DNA from: Ailurus styani
Lineage: Eukaryota; Chordata; Mammalia; Carnivora; Ailuridae
DNA: 64,000 nt
Direction: 5' to 3'
NCBI GenBank assembly: GCA_002007465.1
Contig: LNAC01000101.1
Location: 4,240,361-4,304,360, forward strand
A program made the position numbers and the translations under genes. Under the pieces are notes generated by a model. The model made no database searches and was not told where the DNA came from. It was given only the letters and a program-made list of their open reading frames with translations. Below are positions 1 through 11,195 of the stretch, one piece after another. Numbering within the stretch: position 1 is the stretch's first letter; each line of letters opens with the position of its first letter.

Positions 1-190
1 GCGGGCGGGGGGAGGGGTGTGGGCTCAGGTGTCCTTTGCTCCGACCGTGTGGCCCTGCTGTCACTGCGTCTTTCCGAGCCTTGGTTTCCTCCTCTGGAAG
101 CCCAGCAGGCTGTGAAGGGCAGTCACACTTGGTATTTCACATTATCCTCATGAGTCCTGTGTAGCAGATGTATTCACCTAATGCGTTATT
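1..190. repeat. MIR-like remnants at the left edge
   Basis: A short G-rich start is followed by gagccttggtttcctcctctggaa (about 75-100), typical of the MIR core, and then attatcctcatgagtcctgtgtagcagatgt, typical of the opposite MIR orientation. Degraded and only partly legible. Confidence 0.4.
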
Positions 191-660
191 TATTGATGGC
201 TGATGATGCGCCAGGCCCTGGGGTTGCAGTGTGATCCAAATTCCTTCCCTTAGGAATCTTCAGCTTGGCAGAAAATGGACAATGTATACAGAAGCAAATA
301 GAAACACAGCGATGTCGGCTATTTGCTATGAGCAAGAGCCAGATGAGGGCGTAGAGAGGTGGGAGTGAATTCTGAAGATGATGGGGTCAGGAGGTGACCT
401 TTGAGCAGAGGCCTGATGGAAGGAGGGACAAAGGCATGGAAAGAGCTTTGCAAGCAGAGGGGATAGCAAGTGCAAAGGTCCTGAGGCAGGGACGAGGTTC
501 GGGTATCTGTGGGAGAGTAGATGTGCTGGAACCGTGTGGGCTTCACAGTGAGAAGGCTGTCAGGTAACAGGAGGTAGGCAGAGGGAGACGAGAGAGCGGA
601 GCCCGGCACAGGGTCTAGACAGGCCAGGGACTTGGATGCTGGACCCGGGGATGGGGTTTA
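190..660 (-). repeat. L2 LINE 3' region, antisense
   Basis: It reads as the reverse of the L2 3' end. In order it has tttattga...gccaggccctgggg, a ggaatcttcagcttgg stretch, ggtgacctttgagcagaggcctga, and then agcaagtgcaaaggtcctgaggcagg. The same ordered landmarks recur in copies near 14.3, 38.1, 51.8 and 57.3 kb. 660-930 holds nothing I recognise. Confidence 0.6.
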
Positions 661-929
661 GGGCCAAGAAAGCCTGAACATCTCTTCACACTGACAAGGC
701 CCAGTAAGTCTGGGGACTGGTGTTGAAGATGCACAAAGGGGTCCGGAGGTGGGTGACAAAGGGCATTGGTGGCAGCTAATGCCCCTCCTTTCTTGTACAG
801 AGTGATTCTTCTCTGGCCGCCTGCGTGCTCTCCTTGCCCAAGCAAATCTAGAACTCTCATGACTTGGTGATGGGAAAACAAGCCAATCAAAGAGCAGAAT
901 TGGAATGGACACTTCCCCGGAGAGGTACT

Positions 930-1740
930 GAGGGTCTGTGAGCACGTGGAAAGAGGCTCAACATCATTAGCCACCAGGGAAATTGAAACTGCCGTGAGAT
1001 ACTGTGGCAGCCCCACGAGACTGGCTAACATGTAAAAAGTGGGTAATACCAAGTGCTGGTAAAGATCCGGGACAGTGGGAAGGCTCAGACATGGCTTGTG
1101 GCAATGTGAAATGGGGCAGTCACTCTGGGAAGCAGTCTGGCGGTTTCTTATGCAGTTAAATATGCTCTTGCCATATTTTGCAGCATTTCCACTCCTAGGT
1201 GTTTACCCAAGAGAGATGAAAACAGACACCCATGCATATGCTCAGGGCGCTTTTATGTGTAATTGCCGCAAACTGAAAACAACCCAAATGTGCATCAGCA
1301 GGTGATTGGAGAAGCAAAATGTGATACGTTCATACCATGAAATATTATTTGGTAATAAGAAGGATTGAGCTCTTGGTGTAACGATGGGCACAGGCAAAAT
1401 CGGTGGCGAATCTCAGATGTGTTGTGTTGAGCGAAAGAACCCAGATCACAGGGCTACTTACTACGATTCCCTTTACATGACATTCTTGGAGCGTCAAGAT
1501 TACCAGGACAGAAAACTGATCAGCCATTGCCAGGGGCTGGGGTTGGGGAAAAGGTTGACTGCGAGAGGGTATGAAGGAACTTTTTTGGGGTGACGAGAGC
1601 ATTCAATGTCATAATAGTGGCTGTGGTTATGGGTTGTATATACGTTTGTTAAAACCCATTAAATAATACACTAAAAATTGGTGCCTGTGATTATGTATAA
1701 ATTGTACCTCATTATATCTGGCCACAAATTATGATATCTG
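930..1740 (+). repeat. L1 LINE 3' fragment
   Basis: Old L1 3' end on the + strand. Landmarks in order are ctcaacatcattagccacca, gaaactgccgtgagatac, cagcatttccactcctaggtg, acccaagagagatgaaaac and acccaaatgtgcatcagcagg, then the 3' UTR (gccaggggctggggtt ... ctaaaaattggtgcctg). Coding frames are destroyed. Confidence 0.75.
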
Positions 1741-1786
1741 GCTCTGCTTGGCATAGAGTAGTTTCTCAATAAATATATGTATTTCT

Positions 1787-1973
1787 GAAGATTTTATTTA
1801 TTTATTTGACAGAAAGAAAGAGAGGCCAAGCAGGGGGAGCGGCAGGCAGAGGGAGAGGGAGAAGCAGGCTTAGAGGTGAGCAGGGAGCCTGATGCAGGAC
1901 TCGATCCCAGGACCCTGAGATCATGACTTGAGCCAAAGACAGACGTTTAACTACCTGATCCACCCAGGTGCCC
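1787..1973 (-). mobile_element. CAN-SINE (SINEC)
   Basis: Reverse-orientation carnivore SINE: T/A-rich tail at the left, GA-rich middle, head ending cacccaggtgccc. Flanks ctcaataaatatatg and ctcagtaaatatttg look like a decayed target-site duplication. Confidence 0.85.
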
Positions 1974-2213
1974 TCTCAGTAAATATTTGATTGATTGATT
2001 TGGAAATGATTCACTCTCAACATAGAGGCTCCTTGTTCTTGACAAGCAAGGAAGGAGGGAGCAAGAACCTCAGGGGCTTGCTGAGGAGGAGTCTGTGCAC
2101 TTGTGGGCGTGTGCATGTGCGAGAGAGAGGGAGGCTTTCTGAGCGGACCAGCGCAGAAGAGGGTGGTCTGTGGCCATGAGGAGCACTGGGTTTTCCTCCT
2201 AGCACCAGGCAAG

Positions 2214-2440
2214 ATAGGACGAACTCCCTGCTCGCTTTGAAATCAGGGGTGTTACGTGACGTGCTCTGGCGAATGAAATGGGAGCGAAAGTGAGGACATG
2301 AGTTTTAGGAAGCAGCTTTGAGGGCTGGTGTGCAATTCTTCCTTTTGCCTTTGCCCCAACCTGCTGACCCCCTGGCAAGACAGAGTCTTGATCAGCGTGG
2401 AGCCTGGAGTGACTCTGACATGTGGTGTGTTCTGGCTTCC
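2214..2440. repeat. Unassigned old interspersed repeat
   Basis: Contains gtgttacgtgacgtgctctggcgaatg and later gcttgtgtgcaattcttcc-like sequence resembling a widespread mammalian repeat, but I cannot name the family with confidence. No gene is seen. Confidence 0.3.
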
Positions 2441-2536
2441 CTCGGTCAGGCATGGGGCAAGAGTGAGACAAGTCAGTTCTTTTTCCTCCTTTTCTTCCTA
2501 ACTTTTTTTTACAGCAGTTTTATTTTTTTTTCATTT

Positions 2537-2738
2537 TTTAAAAGATTTTATTTATTTATTTGACAGAGAGAGAGAGAGAGAGAGAGATCACAAGTAGGCA
2601 GAGAGGCAGGCAGAGAGAGAGGAGGAAGCAGGCTCCCTGCCGAGCAGAAAGCCTGATGTGGGGCTCAATCCCAGGACCCTGAGATCATGACCTGAGCTGA
2701 AGGCAGAGGATTAACCCACTGAGCCACCCAGGTGCCCC
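2537..2738 (-). mobile_element. CAN-SINE (SINEC)
   Basis: Complete reverse SINE with a (GA)n tract at about 2566-2587 and head ending gccacccaggtgcccc. It abuts the next SINE, with ttttatttcattttt-like sequence on both sides. Confidence 0.9.
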
Positions 2739-2747
2739 TTTTATTTC

Positions 2748-2951
2748 ATTTTTAAAATAGTTATTTATTAATCTGAGAGAGAGAGAGAGAGAACAAGCAG
2801 GAGAGGGGCAGAGGGAGCGGGAGAGAGAGAACCTCAGGCACATTTTCCTGCTGAGCTGAGCATCGAACCCGATGCAGGTGGGGCTCGATCTCACGACCCT
2901 GAGATCTAACCTAGAGTCAGACGCTTAACCGACCGCGCCACCCAGATGCTC
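2748..2951 (-). mobile_element. CAN-SINE (SINEC), diverged
   Basis: Reverse SINE, older than its left neighbour, with head gaccgcgccacccagatgctcc. It sits at the left edge of an antisense L1. Confidence 0.8.
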
Positions 2952-3636
2952 CTAGAGCTGTCTCAGAGTCACAGCGAAGCTGAATGGAAAGTACAGATTT
3001 CCTGCGTACCCGCCCCGCCCCCCAGCATCCACATCCCTCACCCACGGGCATTTGTTACAGCTGATGAACATACATTGACATATGGTTATCTCCCAAAGTC
3101 CCTAGTTCACATTAGGCTTCACTCTCGTTGGTGCCCATTGCAAGTGTTTTGAGAAAAGCAGAATGGCACGGATCCACTCTGATGGAATAGTCTTACGGAA
3201 GAGTTTCCCTGCCTTGAAAATCCTCCGTGCTCTGCCGATCATCCCTGTCTTCCCTCAGAGCCCTGGCAGCCAGTGATCGTTTTACTGTCTCCGTAGTTCT
3301 GTCTTTTCCAGAATGTCATGCAGTTGGAATCATCGAGCATGTAGTGTTTCCAGATTGGCTTCTTTCACTTAGTGATCTGCATTTAACTTTTCCCCATGTC
3401 TTTTCATGGTTTGATAGCTCATTTCCATTTCACGCTGAATCACGTTCCGCTGGACGGATGGACCACAGTTTATCTGTTCACCTACCGAAGGACATCTTGG
3501 TTGCCGTTATGAGGAAAGCTCCTGTAGCCATCCGTGTGGTGGGTCTAAGTCTTCGAGTCCTGTGGGTAAATACCAAGAAACGTGACGGCTGGATGGCACG
3601 GGAGGATTATGTTGTGTATGGTTAACAAACTGCCCG

Positions 3637-4085
3637 TCTTAGTCAGCGAGGGCCACTGTAACGCAATACCACAGACTGGGTGGTTTATAAAACAACAGTT
3701 TATTTTTCAAAGGTCTGGAGACACACCTTCTTCTTGGCGTGCCTTAATATGGTAGGGGTGGGAAAGAGAGAGAAAGGAGGAAAGAGAGAGGGGGAAGAGA
3801 GAGAGAGATGGAAAGAGACGGGGGAGAGAGGGAGGGAGACAGAGGTAGAGAGAAGGGCAGAGAAAGAGAGAGAGGGAGACAGAGAGGGAGAAAGAGAGAA
3901 AGATAGGGAGAACTATGTAGAGTCTCTCCTTTCAAGGACAGGAGTCAGGGCCCCTTCCCTGATCACCTACCTCATTTAATCTGAATTATCGCCATAAAGG
4001 CCCCATCTTCACATATAATCACATTGGGGGGTCGGTGCTTCCACTTAGGAATTTTGGGAGGACATAAATATTTCATCCAAAACAC
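3637..4085 (-). repeat. MLT1-like ERVL-MaLR LTR, antisense
   Basis: Reverse LTR: starts cttagtcagcgagggccact, then taccacagactgggtggttta and aacaacagtttattttt, and ends near cattggggggtcggtgcttcc...aattttgggagg. Its centre is replaced by a long GA-rich expansion (3763-3910). Inserted in the antisense L1. Confidence 0.65.
3763..3910 (+). repeat. GA-rich low-complexity tract
   Basis: About 150 bases of almost pure purine on the + strand (ggaaagagagag, gggagacagagagggag and similar) inside the MLT1-like LTR. Any long open frame across it is compositional. Confidence 0.9.
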
Positions 4086-4253
4086 TGTCAAACACTTTTC
4101 CAGAGTGGCTGAACCGCATTGTGTTCTTGTAAGCAGAGAGTGACATTCCCGCTGCCCCACACCCTTGTCGGCTTCTGATGCTTGATGTCTGTGCTGTGCA
4201 TTATCTACTCGTTTGTTTGTTTGTCTATTTGTTTATTTAAAGATTTCATTTTT

Positions 4254-4679
4254 ATTTTTTTATTTTTTTAAAAGATTTTATTTATGGGCGCCTGGGTGGC
4301 TCAGTGGGTTAAAGCCTCTGCTTTCGGCTCAGGTCATGATCTCAGGGTCCTGGGATCGAGGCCCATGTCGGGCTCCCTGCTCGGCGGGGAGCCTGCTTCC
4401 CCCTCTCTCTCTGCCTGTCTCTCTGCCTCCTTGTGATCTCTCTCCCTCTGTGAAATAAATAAATAAAATCTTTAAAAAAAAAAAAAAAATAAAAGATTTT
4501 ATTTATTTATTTGACACAGAGAGAGAGATTACAAGTAGGCAGACAGGCAGGCAGAGAGAGAGGAGGAAGCAGGCTCCCTGCCGAGCAGGGAGCCCGATGC
4601 GGGCCTCAATCCCAGGACCCTGAGATCATGACCTGAGCTGAAGGCAGAGGCTTTAACCCACTGAGCCACTCAGGCGCCC
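4254..4679 (-). mobile_element. CAN-SINE, middle of the nest
   Basis: Reverse SINE inserted into the tail of the outer SINE. Duplication aagatttcattttt at about 4240-4253 and 4680-4693. It is itself split by the forward SINE at 4286-4490. Confidence 0.92.
4286..4490 (+). mobile_element. CAN-SINE, inner (youngest) of the nest
   Basis: Intact forward SINE from gggcgcctgggtggctcag to a 16-A tail. Exact duplication aaaagattttatttat at 4270-4285 and 4491-4506, cut from the A/T-rich tail of the middle SINE. The sub-type has gttaaagcctctgc. Confidence 0.95.
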
Positions 4680-5262
4680 AAGATTTCATTTTTTAAAAAG
4701 ATTTATTTATTTATTTGAGGGAGAGGGGGAGAGAGAGAGGCAGGGGGGACAGAGAGAGAGGGAGAGGATCTTCAAGCAGATTCTCCGCTGAGCGTGGAGA
4801 CCGATGCGGGTCTTGGTCTCATGACCCTGAGATCATGACCTGAGCGGAAATTGGGAGCTGGATACCAAATGGACTGAGCCACCCCAGAGCCTCTGTGCTG
4901 TGCATTTTTGTCATTCTATTAGGTGTGTTGTTTTAATTTGCATTCCCCTAGTGATGTATGGTATGGGACATCTTTCTGCATGTTTATTTTTTATTGTTGA
5001 ATTTTAAGAGTTCCTCGTGTATGTGTGTGTGTATACATTTATTGAAGACTTCCTAGTATATTTCTGATACTAGTTCTTTCTCAGATATTTTCGTTGTAAA
5101 TATATTCTCCCAGTCTGTGGTTTGTTTTCTCATTCCCGTGACCATGTCTTCTGTAGACCAGAAATGTTAAAATTTCATGAGATCCAACCTATTCCCTCTT
5201 TCTTTGTGGATCATGCCTCTGGTGTGGTATGCAAAAAGTCACTGCTCTGTTGTTGTTCTTTT

Positions 5263-5915
5263 AAGGTTTAACGAGCACTAAGATGTGGGGAATGCTTGTT
5301 ACCGCAGCATCACCTTGCCAGTCCTGACTAATGCAACAATGAACAACGGAACCAGGCTGCAGGGCTGAGCGTCCTGCAGAGCTGCTTGTTCTGCAAGAAT
5401 CTCGATGGTGGGGAATTGGGAACTGGCCCCGTAGCCGAGTCAGGGCACCATTGACGCCAGAGCAACCTCTCAGTGCTCATGCAGCAGGACCCTGGGGCCT
5501 GCGAGGCTGCAGCAGCAAAACAGCTAGCTCCCCAGCAGGGAGACGCCCCATCTCATTTCCTCCCTCCTGGTCTTGTGTGTTAGTGCATTGAAAGGCCGTG
5601 TATCCAGAGTCAGTTTCCCATCCTAGCTGCAAGGGATCAGGAATGCAGTTTCAGTTTTCCAGCCTCACCACCCAGAGAGACATGGGAGAAGGAGATGGGC
5701 ATGGGTGCTAAGGGCCACTTGACCCTGATCCACAAAGTGGTGGGTGGGAAGGGCGGGCACCATGGAAAATGAGAAGAGGCAGAAGGAGGTTGGGGGCGAG
5801 GAGGGTCACGGTGGGCAGAGGGGCAAAAAGAAGGGGTTGCCGAGGGGAAGGAGAGGGATAGAAGATTGGGAGGGGACCAGAGACAGAGGAGAGGTGGGCT
5901 CTGGTTTGATCTCAG
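5263..5915. other. Unannotated intergenic stretch
   Basis: Nothing recognisable: no CpG island, no repeat I can name and no spliceable open frame. 5740-5890 is purine-rich. Confidence 0.5.
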
Positions 5916-6340
5916 CTATAGTGGGTTGAATAGTGTCTCCCAAAGTTCATGGCTACCGGGCTCCTCAGAATGTGACCTTATTGGGAAGTAAGGTCTTTGT
6001 GGGCACAATGACTTAAAGATCTCAAGAAAACATTATTCTGGATTTAGAGCGGGCCCTAAATCCAGTGACTGGTGTCCTTATAGGACAAGGGGAGGCCACA
6101 GAGGCACACGGGAGGCGGCCACAGGAAGACAGGAGCAGAGATCAGAGGGATGGATGGGTCTGCAAGCCTGTCACTCCTGAGCAGAGGATGAGGGAAAACA
6201 TATGGCCAGCGTGGTGGAATGTAGGGGAAACTGAGGAATTCTTCCAGAATCCTGGCTTCCAAAGCCTGGGAATTGCAAGGGAAGAGAACGCTTCCATCCT
6301 CAGTCCCAACTGAGGGTTAAGTAGGGTGACCAGTTAATCC
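5916..6340 (+). repeat. MLT1-like LTR relic, sense
   Basis: Starts tatagtgggttgaatagtgtctcccaaag in short matches to LTRs of this class, then cagaatgtgaccttattggg, agcgggccctaaatcca, gactggtgtccttata and ggaggccacagaggcacac. Family-level name uncertain. Confidence 0.6.
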
Positions 6341-6480
6341 AAGGGTCGGCAAACTATAGCCAACTGTCCGAATTCAGCCTGCCACCTGTTTTTGTGAATA
6401 AAGTTTTATTGGGAGCAGCCAAAAAAACACTCACTCATTTACACACCATACAGTGGCCTTAGCGCCATGAAACCAGGCCC
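6341..6480 (+). repeat. MER5-type hAT-Charlie DNA transposon relic
   Basis: gggtcggcaaactatagcc, then tgtttttgtgaataaag and ttttattgggagcagcc, in the order of MER5A/B. Truncated on the right. Confidence 0.75.
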
Positions 6481-6940
6481 CGTGAGAGGAGGCTCAGCCG
6501 TTGTGCATAAACTGGGCTGTCCCACTCAGGCCTCGGGCTCCCTGTTAGTGACATCCATCCCTGGTTGTCAGTGCCAAGGTGGGGTGAGGCGGCTGTGTGG
6601 GACCCGCTGGTCAAAGTCACCACGGGGCTCACCAGGCCTGCTCAGACTGAGACTGAGGCCTTGGGACCTGGGTGGTGGTCACATCCGGGTAGAGCCCCAG
6701 AAAGCCCATTAGGAGGAAGGAGAGAGAAAATGGAGCTTACCGGTGTCTGCGGGCCTGAGTGGCAGGGCCTGGGCACACGTCTGTGTGAGGGCCTGGGCGT
6801 TTGGAGTCTCTGATGCCTCTCTCTGCCACACCGCCGCCCCGTGCCATGTTTGTCCTTGAAGTTCTGCCCACTTACCTGCAAATGAGGTCCCTAACCTCAT
6901 TCCCCACCCTGCTTTCATCACCATCCATGCCCCCAGGATT
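6481..6940. other. Unannotated intergenic stretch
   Basis: Moderately GC-rich unique-looking DNA with no gene or repeat I can name. Confidence 0.45.
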
Positions 6941-7322
6941 GTGGTGTTTCTTCTTCCCCCAAAAGTCCACACAACAGCCAAAGTCCTTGAGAATGCAAAC
7001 AGGCCACATCATTCCCTTACTCAAAACCTCACACGGCCCACCCCATTTCCAATCATCCTTAAAATAAAATCTCCATCTCTCCTGTGGCCAGTAGAGACCT
7101 GCATGACCCAGCCTGCCTACTCTCTCACCTCATGGCCCCTACAATCCCCCTTTCTTCACTATGCTCATTGCTGGTTGTGTAAATTGCCAAGTTTGTTCCT
7201 GCCCCAGGCCATTTGCACAGACTGTTCCCTCTGCCTTTCTCTAGGCTGGCTCCTTCTCAGCCTTCACCTCTCTGCTCAGAAGCCATCTCTTTAGAGTGAT
7301 TTTCCTGACTAACTTTGCTGAA
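6941..7322 (+). repeat. L2 LINE 3' region, sense
   Basis: cttaaaataaaatctccatctc, cctgcatgacccagcctgcctac, ccccaggccatttgcacagac, tgttccctctgcctttctc and ctctgctcagaagccatctc follow the L2 3' order. It is interrupted on the right by a SINE nest. Confidence 0.65.
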
Positions 7323-7337
7323 GCTCCTGGAATTCTT

Positions 7338-7751
7338 CTTTTTTTTTTTTTAAGATTTATTTATTTGGGGCACTTGGGTGGCTTAGTCAGTTAAGAATCT
7401 GCCTTTGGCTCAGGTTCATGATCCCGGGGTCCTGGGATTGAGCCCTGTGTTGGGCTCCCTTCTCCATGGGGAGCCTGCTTCTCCCTCTCCCTCTGCCTGC
7501 TGCTCCCCAATTGTACTCTCTCTCCCTCTGTCAAATAAGTAAATAAAAACCTTAAAAAAAGATTTTATTTATTTGAGAGAGAGAGAGAGCGCAAGCACAC
7601 GAGCTGGGGGAGGGGCAGAGGGAGAGGGAGAAACAGACCAGCTGCTGAGCAGGGAGCCCGACTTAGGGCTTGATCCCAGGACCCCAGGATCCTGACCTGC
7701 TGGAGCTGAAGGTAGACGCTTAATCATCTGAGCTACCTAGGCACCCCTAAT
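7338..7751 (-). mobile_element. CAN-SINE, outer of a two-deep nest
   Basis: Reverse SINE with an exact duplication gctcctggaattctt at 7323-7337 and 7752-7766. Its tail was later split by a forward SINE. Confidence 0.92.
7367..7555 (+). mobile_element. CAN-SINE, inner
   Basis: Forward SINE starting ggggcacttgggtggcttag, inserted into the tail of the outer copy. It is flanked by aagatttatttattt and aagattttatttattt. Confidence 0.9.
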
Positions 7752-7802
7752 GCTCCTGGAATTCTTAACCAAAGTCTTGTTCCAATGATTTATACTTTAA
7801 CT

Positions 7803-7999
7803 TTTTAAAAAGATTTATTTATTTATTTTAGAGAGAGAGAGAGAAAGGGGGAAGGGGCAAAGGGAGAGGAAGAGAGAGACCCAGGCAGACTCTGCTATGC
7901 ACAGAGCCCAACTCAGGGCTCGATCTCAAGATCCTGAGATATGACCTGAGCTGAAACCAAGAGTCGGTTGCTTAACCGACTGAGCCACCCGGGTGTCCC
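7803..7999 (-). mobile_element. CAN-SINE (SINEC)
   Basis: Reverse SINE ending gccacccgggtgtccc. Flanks tatactttaactttt and tgtacttcaactttt form a decayed duplication. Confidence 0.88.
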
Positions 8000-8138
8000 T
8001 GTACTTCAACTTTTAAGTCAAAATTAGGCATGCCTACAATTTAGGGAGTACAATAGATTTAGAGGTTTATTGGGAGCAAGAGCAGTCTCTCTTCCCTTCC
8101 CTCAGTTGTGTCCTTCCCTAGAGGAAGCCACTCCGAGC

Positions 8139-8230
8139 ACTTTATAGCAGTTTCTTCCTCTTTATAGGGGTTCCCCTTTATAGGGGTTTATAGCAGGTTC
8201 TTCCCCCTTCCTGCTTTATAGCAGGTTCTT
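8139..8230 (+). repeat. Short imperfect tandem repeat
   Basis: Three spaced copies of ctttatagcaggttcttcc (8140, 8187 and 8214), with tttataggggtt and ccctttataggggtt between them. A small diverged minisatellite. Confidence 0.65.
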
Positions 8231-9310
8231 TTGCTGTTTATCTCCACACCTCCAAATAACCCGCTCATCTTGTGGCTTCTTGGCTTTTCAGCCTTCGGTA
8301 TTATCTATCGACTACCCACCCCAGAAGATGAAGATAGGAGGCTCTCCCTCCTCCCCTTCGACACCCACATGGGCCCTCCTGAGCCCCCCCCCAATTAGAA
8401 TGAGTCGTGACTTGGATCAAAGTGGGGGGGAGGGTGGGTGGAGGTGGGGCACGGCTCGCATTGCCCTTCAAGAGAAACCTTGTTCTGCTACAGGGAGTGT
8501 GGTCCTGCTGTGGCTCCCGTAGGATTCAGGACAGCATTGGAGTTGAAGCCATGCTCTCCAGAAAATCCCTCAGCCGGATCCTGAGCACGGCGTGGGGGTG
8601 GCATGCACCAAAGCCAGTTCTGTCCAACTTGGGACTCCTGAAATGGGCAGTCTTTGCTCTAGAGCCTCTGATTGGGTTGGCCAAGACTTCTCCAAATTGG
8701 CATTGGAGTCTAGTGGCCTCTCTGCCTGGTTCTGCTTTCCTCCCTTTCATCTCTCCCAGGCATTATTCACCAACACACTTCTGTGCTCACAGCATCTCGG
8801 CGGCTGCCCCCTGGAGAACCTGTGCCCACACCAGCCACGGTCGGTGTGGCCTTTAGCATGCCTGAGGAAATGCTGCTCACAGCCAAGCCATGCAACCTAC
8901 CGAGATGAAATGTGCTTTCCTGCACAGTATGTTGCTTTCCGATGCAGCTAGAATGAAGAGCTTTTGTTCTGTTTTGTGTGTACTTATCATGAACTTGACC
9001 CCCAACCTCTGCTGCTTGTCTAAACCAACTTTCACTTCTTATCTGTCGTGGGTGCCATCAGTTTTAATTTTGAAGAAATCCCTCCAGAGCCTTCTGCCCT
9101 GCTCTGATCTGGTCTGGCCACGCTCTCTGTCTGATGCACAACTTTAGATCTCTTTTGGGTCATTACTTATCTCTCTCCCCAGGTGGAGTTCCTGTTTCCT
9201 TTATCCATGATTTCCTCTCTCCTGTTTTTTTTTCCCCTTTTTTCCCTCTTATTTTGATAGAGCTCATCTTCCATCCTTCCCAAGAAAGAATATATGGGAA
9301 GCATACTTAT
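8231..9310. other. Unannotated intergenic stretch
   Basis: No gene supported. Open frames of about 120-150 codons here lack ATG-plus-splice context and family resemblance. 8990-9200 may be a very old L2 remnant. Confidence 0.45.
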
Positions 9311-9338
9311 TGAGACTTTTCATGTCTGAAAGTGCCTT

Positions 9339-9520
9339 TATTATTTATTTATTTAGAGAGGGGAGAGGCAGAGGGGGAAGGGAAGGGAGAGAGAGAATCT
9401 TAAGCAGGCTCCATGCCCAGCGTAGAGCCTGATACAGGGCTCGCCTCACAACCCTGAGATCATGACCTGAGCCAAAATCAAGAGTTGGATGCTTAACCAA
9501 CTGAGCCACCCAGGTGCTCC
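9339..9520 (-). mobile_element. CAN-SINE (SINEC)
   Basis: Reverse SINE ending gccacccaggtgctcc. Flanks carry tgcctttatt and tgcctttaat. Confidence 0.87.
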
Positions 9521-9707
9521 TGCAAATGCCTTTAATTTACATCGCTACTTGGTTTCTAGTTTGGCTGGGTATGAAATCGAAGGTTGGAAGTAGCTTGTTT
9601 TCAGGTACTAGGGCGCTATTTCATTGCCCTCAGGTCTCCAGGGCTGTTGTTGAGAAGTCTGAAATGAGTTCGATTTCTGATCCTTTGTATGTGACCAACT
9701 CTCCCTC

Positions 9708-9906
9708 TTAAAAAAAAAAAGATTTTATTTATTTACTTGAGAGAGAGAGAGAGTGTACAAGTGGGGGGGAGGGGAAGAGACAGATGGAGAAGCAGGCTCC
9801 CCATTGAGCAGGGAGCCCGAAGTTGGGCTCAATCCTAGGACCCTGGGATCATGACCTGAGCTGAAGGCAGACGCTTAACTGACTGAGCCACCCAGCACCC
9901 GCACCC
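9708..9906 (-). mobile_element. CAN-SINE (SINEC)
   Basis: Reverse SINE. Duplication tgaccaactctcc (9692-9704) and tgaccaactcccc (9907-9919) differs at one base. Confidence 0.9.
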
Positions 9907-10265
9907 TGACCAACTCCCCATCTCCTTCCTCTCTCTGGAAGTTGTAGGAACTTCTCTTTGTCACTAATCTTCACAATGATGTTTTGATGAGACTTTATTT
10001 TCATCCATTGTTTGGGTTCTTGGTGAGCACTTTCAATCTGCAAAGGACAGAAAAAGTCCTTTGGATCTGGGACATTTTCATAACTTATATGAGTGATGAT
10101 TTCTTCCCTTTTTTTCTGTTTTTACTTTCTGGAACTCCTATCACTCAGATGTTGATGCTCCTATATGAATCTGCTACATTTTCTCATCTTTCTATTTTCC
10201 ATCTCATTGCTCTTGGAAATTTCAATTTTATTTTCTAACTCTCACACTGATGTTTTAATTTCTGT

Positions 10266-10360
10266 ACATATGTGTGGGGGTATATATATATATATTCTAT
10301 AACATATAATATAATACATTATAAATATATTTTACCAATAATATAATATATAATATGAAT
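10266..10360. repeat. AT-rich low-complexity tract
   Basis: tatatatatatatat followed by ataatataata-type sequence. Confidence 0.85.
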
Positions 10361-10493
10361 AAAACCTATAGATATCATTTTCACGGACTCTTTTCTGTTC
10401 TCTGAAGATTTTTTTGCTGCATTCTGTTCTCATTTTGGGGCTGTAGTTTTCTTATCTCTGTGAGGACATTAATGAGGTTGTTACTTATTTTAA

Positions 10494-10679
10494 TTAATTA
10501 ATTAATGGTTTTTTTAATTTATTTGAGAGAGAGAGCACGAGTGGGAGGAGGGGAAGAGAGAGAGGGAGAAGCAGACTCTTCACTGAGCAGGGAGTCTGAC
10601 GCGGGGCTCAATCCCAGGACCTGAGATCATAACCTGAGCTGAAGGCAGATGCTTAACCGACTGAACCACCAGGGGCCCT
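10494..10679 (-). mobile_element. CAN-SINE (SINEC)
   Basis: Reverse SINE. Duplication gttgttacttatttt (from 10477) and gttggtactcattttt (10680-10695), slightly diverged. Confidence 0.88.
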
Positions 10680-10839
10680 GTTGGTACTCATTTTTAAAGT
10701 TTTCTTCTTCCTGTAGAGTCTGTTTCTTTTTTGCCTTTCCACGTTTGTTGACTTGAGTCTCTGTCTTTCTCCTCAGAGGCCTCCCCAGATTTCGGGTGGT
10801 GTCTGGAATCTTCATGGGCCTTGCTGACTCAGCTCTGGC

Positions 10840-11195
10840 AGCAGCTCGCTGGGGCTCCCGTAAGAAAGTACCACAGACCAGGGTCTTCAGCCACGGACAT
10901 TTATTTCTCACGGTTCTGATCTTGGGCTGGAAGTCTGAGATCAAGATATTGGCAGGGTTGGCTTCTGAGGCCTCCCTCCTTGCCTTGTAGAAAGCCAGCT
11001 TCTCTCTGTGTCTCCGCATGGTCCTCCCTCTGTCATGTTTGTGTCCAAATGTCCTCTCATAAGGACGCCAGTCAGATTGTGTGGAATGAAGTCTAATGGC
11101 CTCCTTTACTTACTCGCCTCTGTAAAGGCGACCCCCCAAAATGCAGTTCTATTCCAAAGTATGGTTTAGGAGTTCAGTATATTGGGGGGGGGGCA
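10840..11195 (-). repeat. MLT1-like LTR relic, antisense
   Basis: gtaagaaagtaccacagacc, acatttatttctcacggttctg, ggctggaagtctgagatcaag, cataaggacgccagtca and ccccccaaaatgcag follow the reverse of an MLT1-class LTR. Ends in a G run near 11185. Confidence 0.68.

Larger units (their letters stand above)
4203..4891 (-). mobile_element. CAN-SINE, outer (oldest) of a three-deep nest
   Basis: Reverse SINE whose tail (4203-4253) and body (4694-4891) are split by a later insertion. Exact 15-base target-site duplication tctgtgctgtgcatt at 4188-4202 and 4892-4906, cut from the antisense L1. Confidence 0.9.
2953..5262 (-). repeat. L1 LINE 3' fragment, antisense, carrying other insertions
   Basis: Antisense L1 visible in three parts. 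2953-3636 has tggaatcatcgagcatgtagtg and later gaccacagtttatctgttcacc. 4086-4187 has ccagagtggctgaacc. 4907-5262 has ttaatttgcattcccctagtgatg and tctcccagtctgtggtttg. An MLT1-like LTR splits the first two parts and a three-deep SINE cluster splits the last two. The order of L1 landmarks is kept across the breaks, so it is one element interrupted later. Confidence 0.75.
9311..10480 (-). repeat. Old LINE-like repeat, split by two SINEs
   Basis: tggctgggtatgaaatcgaaggttgg, ttgttgagaagtctgaaatg, ttttcatccattgtttggg, ctttcaatctgcaaaggac and ctggaactcctatcactcag occur in the order of a long dispersed mammalian repeat seen in many intergenic regions. I cannot name it exactly. 10266-10350 is an AT-rich expansion. 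Confidence 0.5.

Noticed and set aside
3680..3979. Arg/Glu-rich 99-codon open frame
   Set aside because: Translation of a GA-rich low-complexity tract inside an LTR relic.
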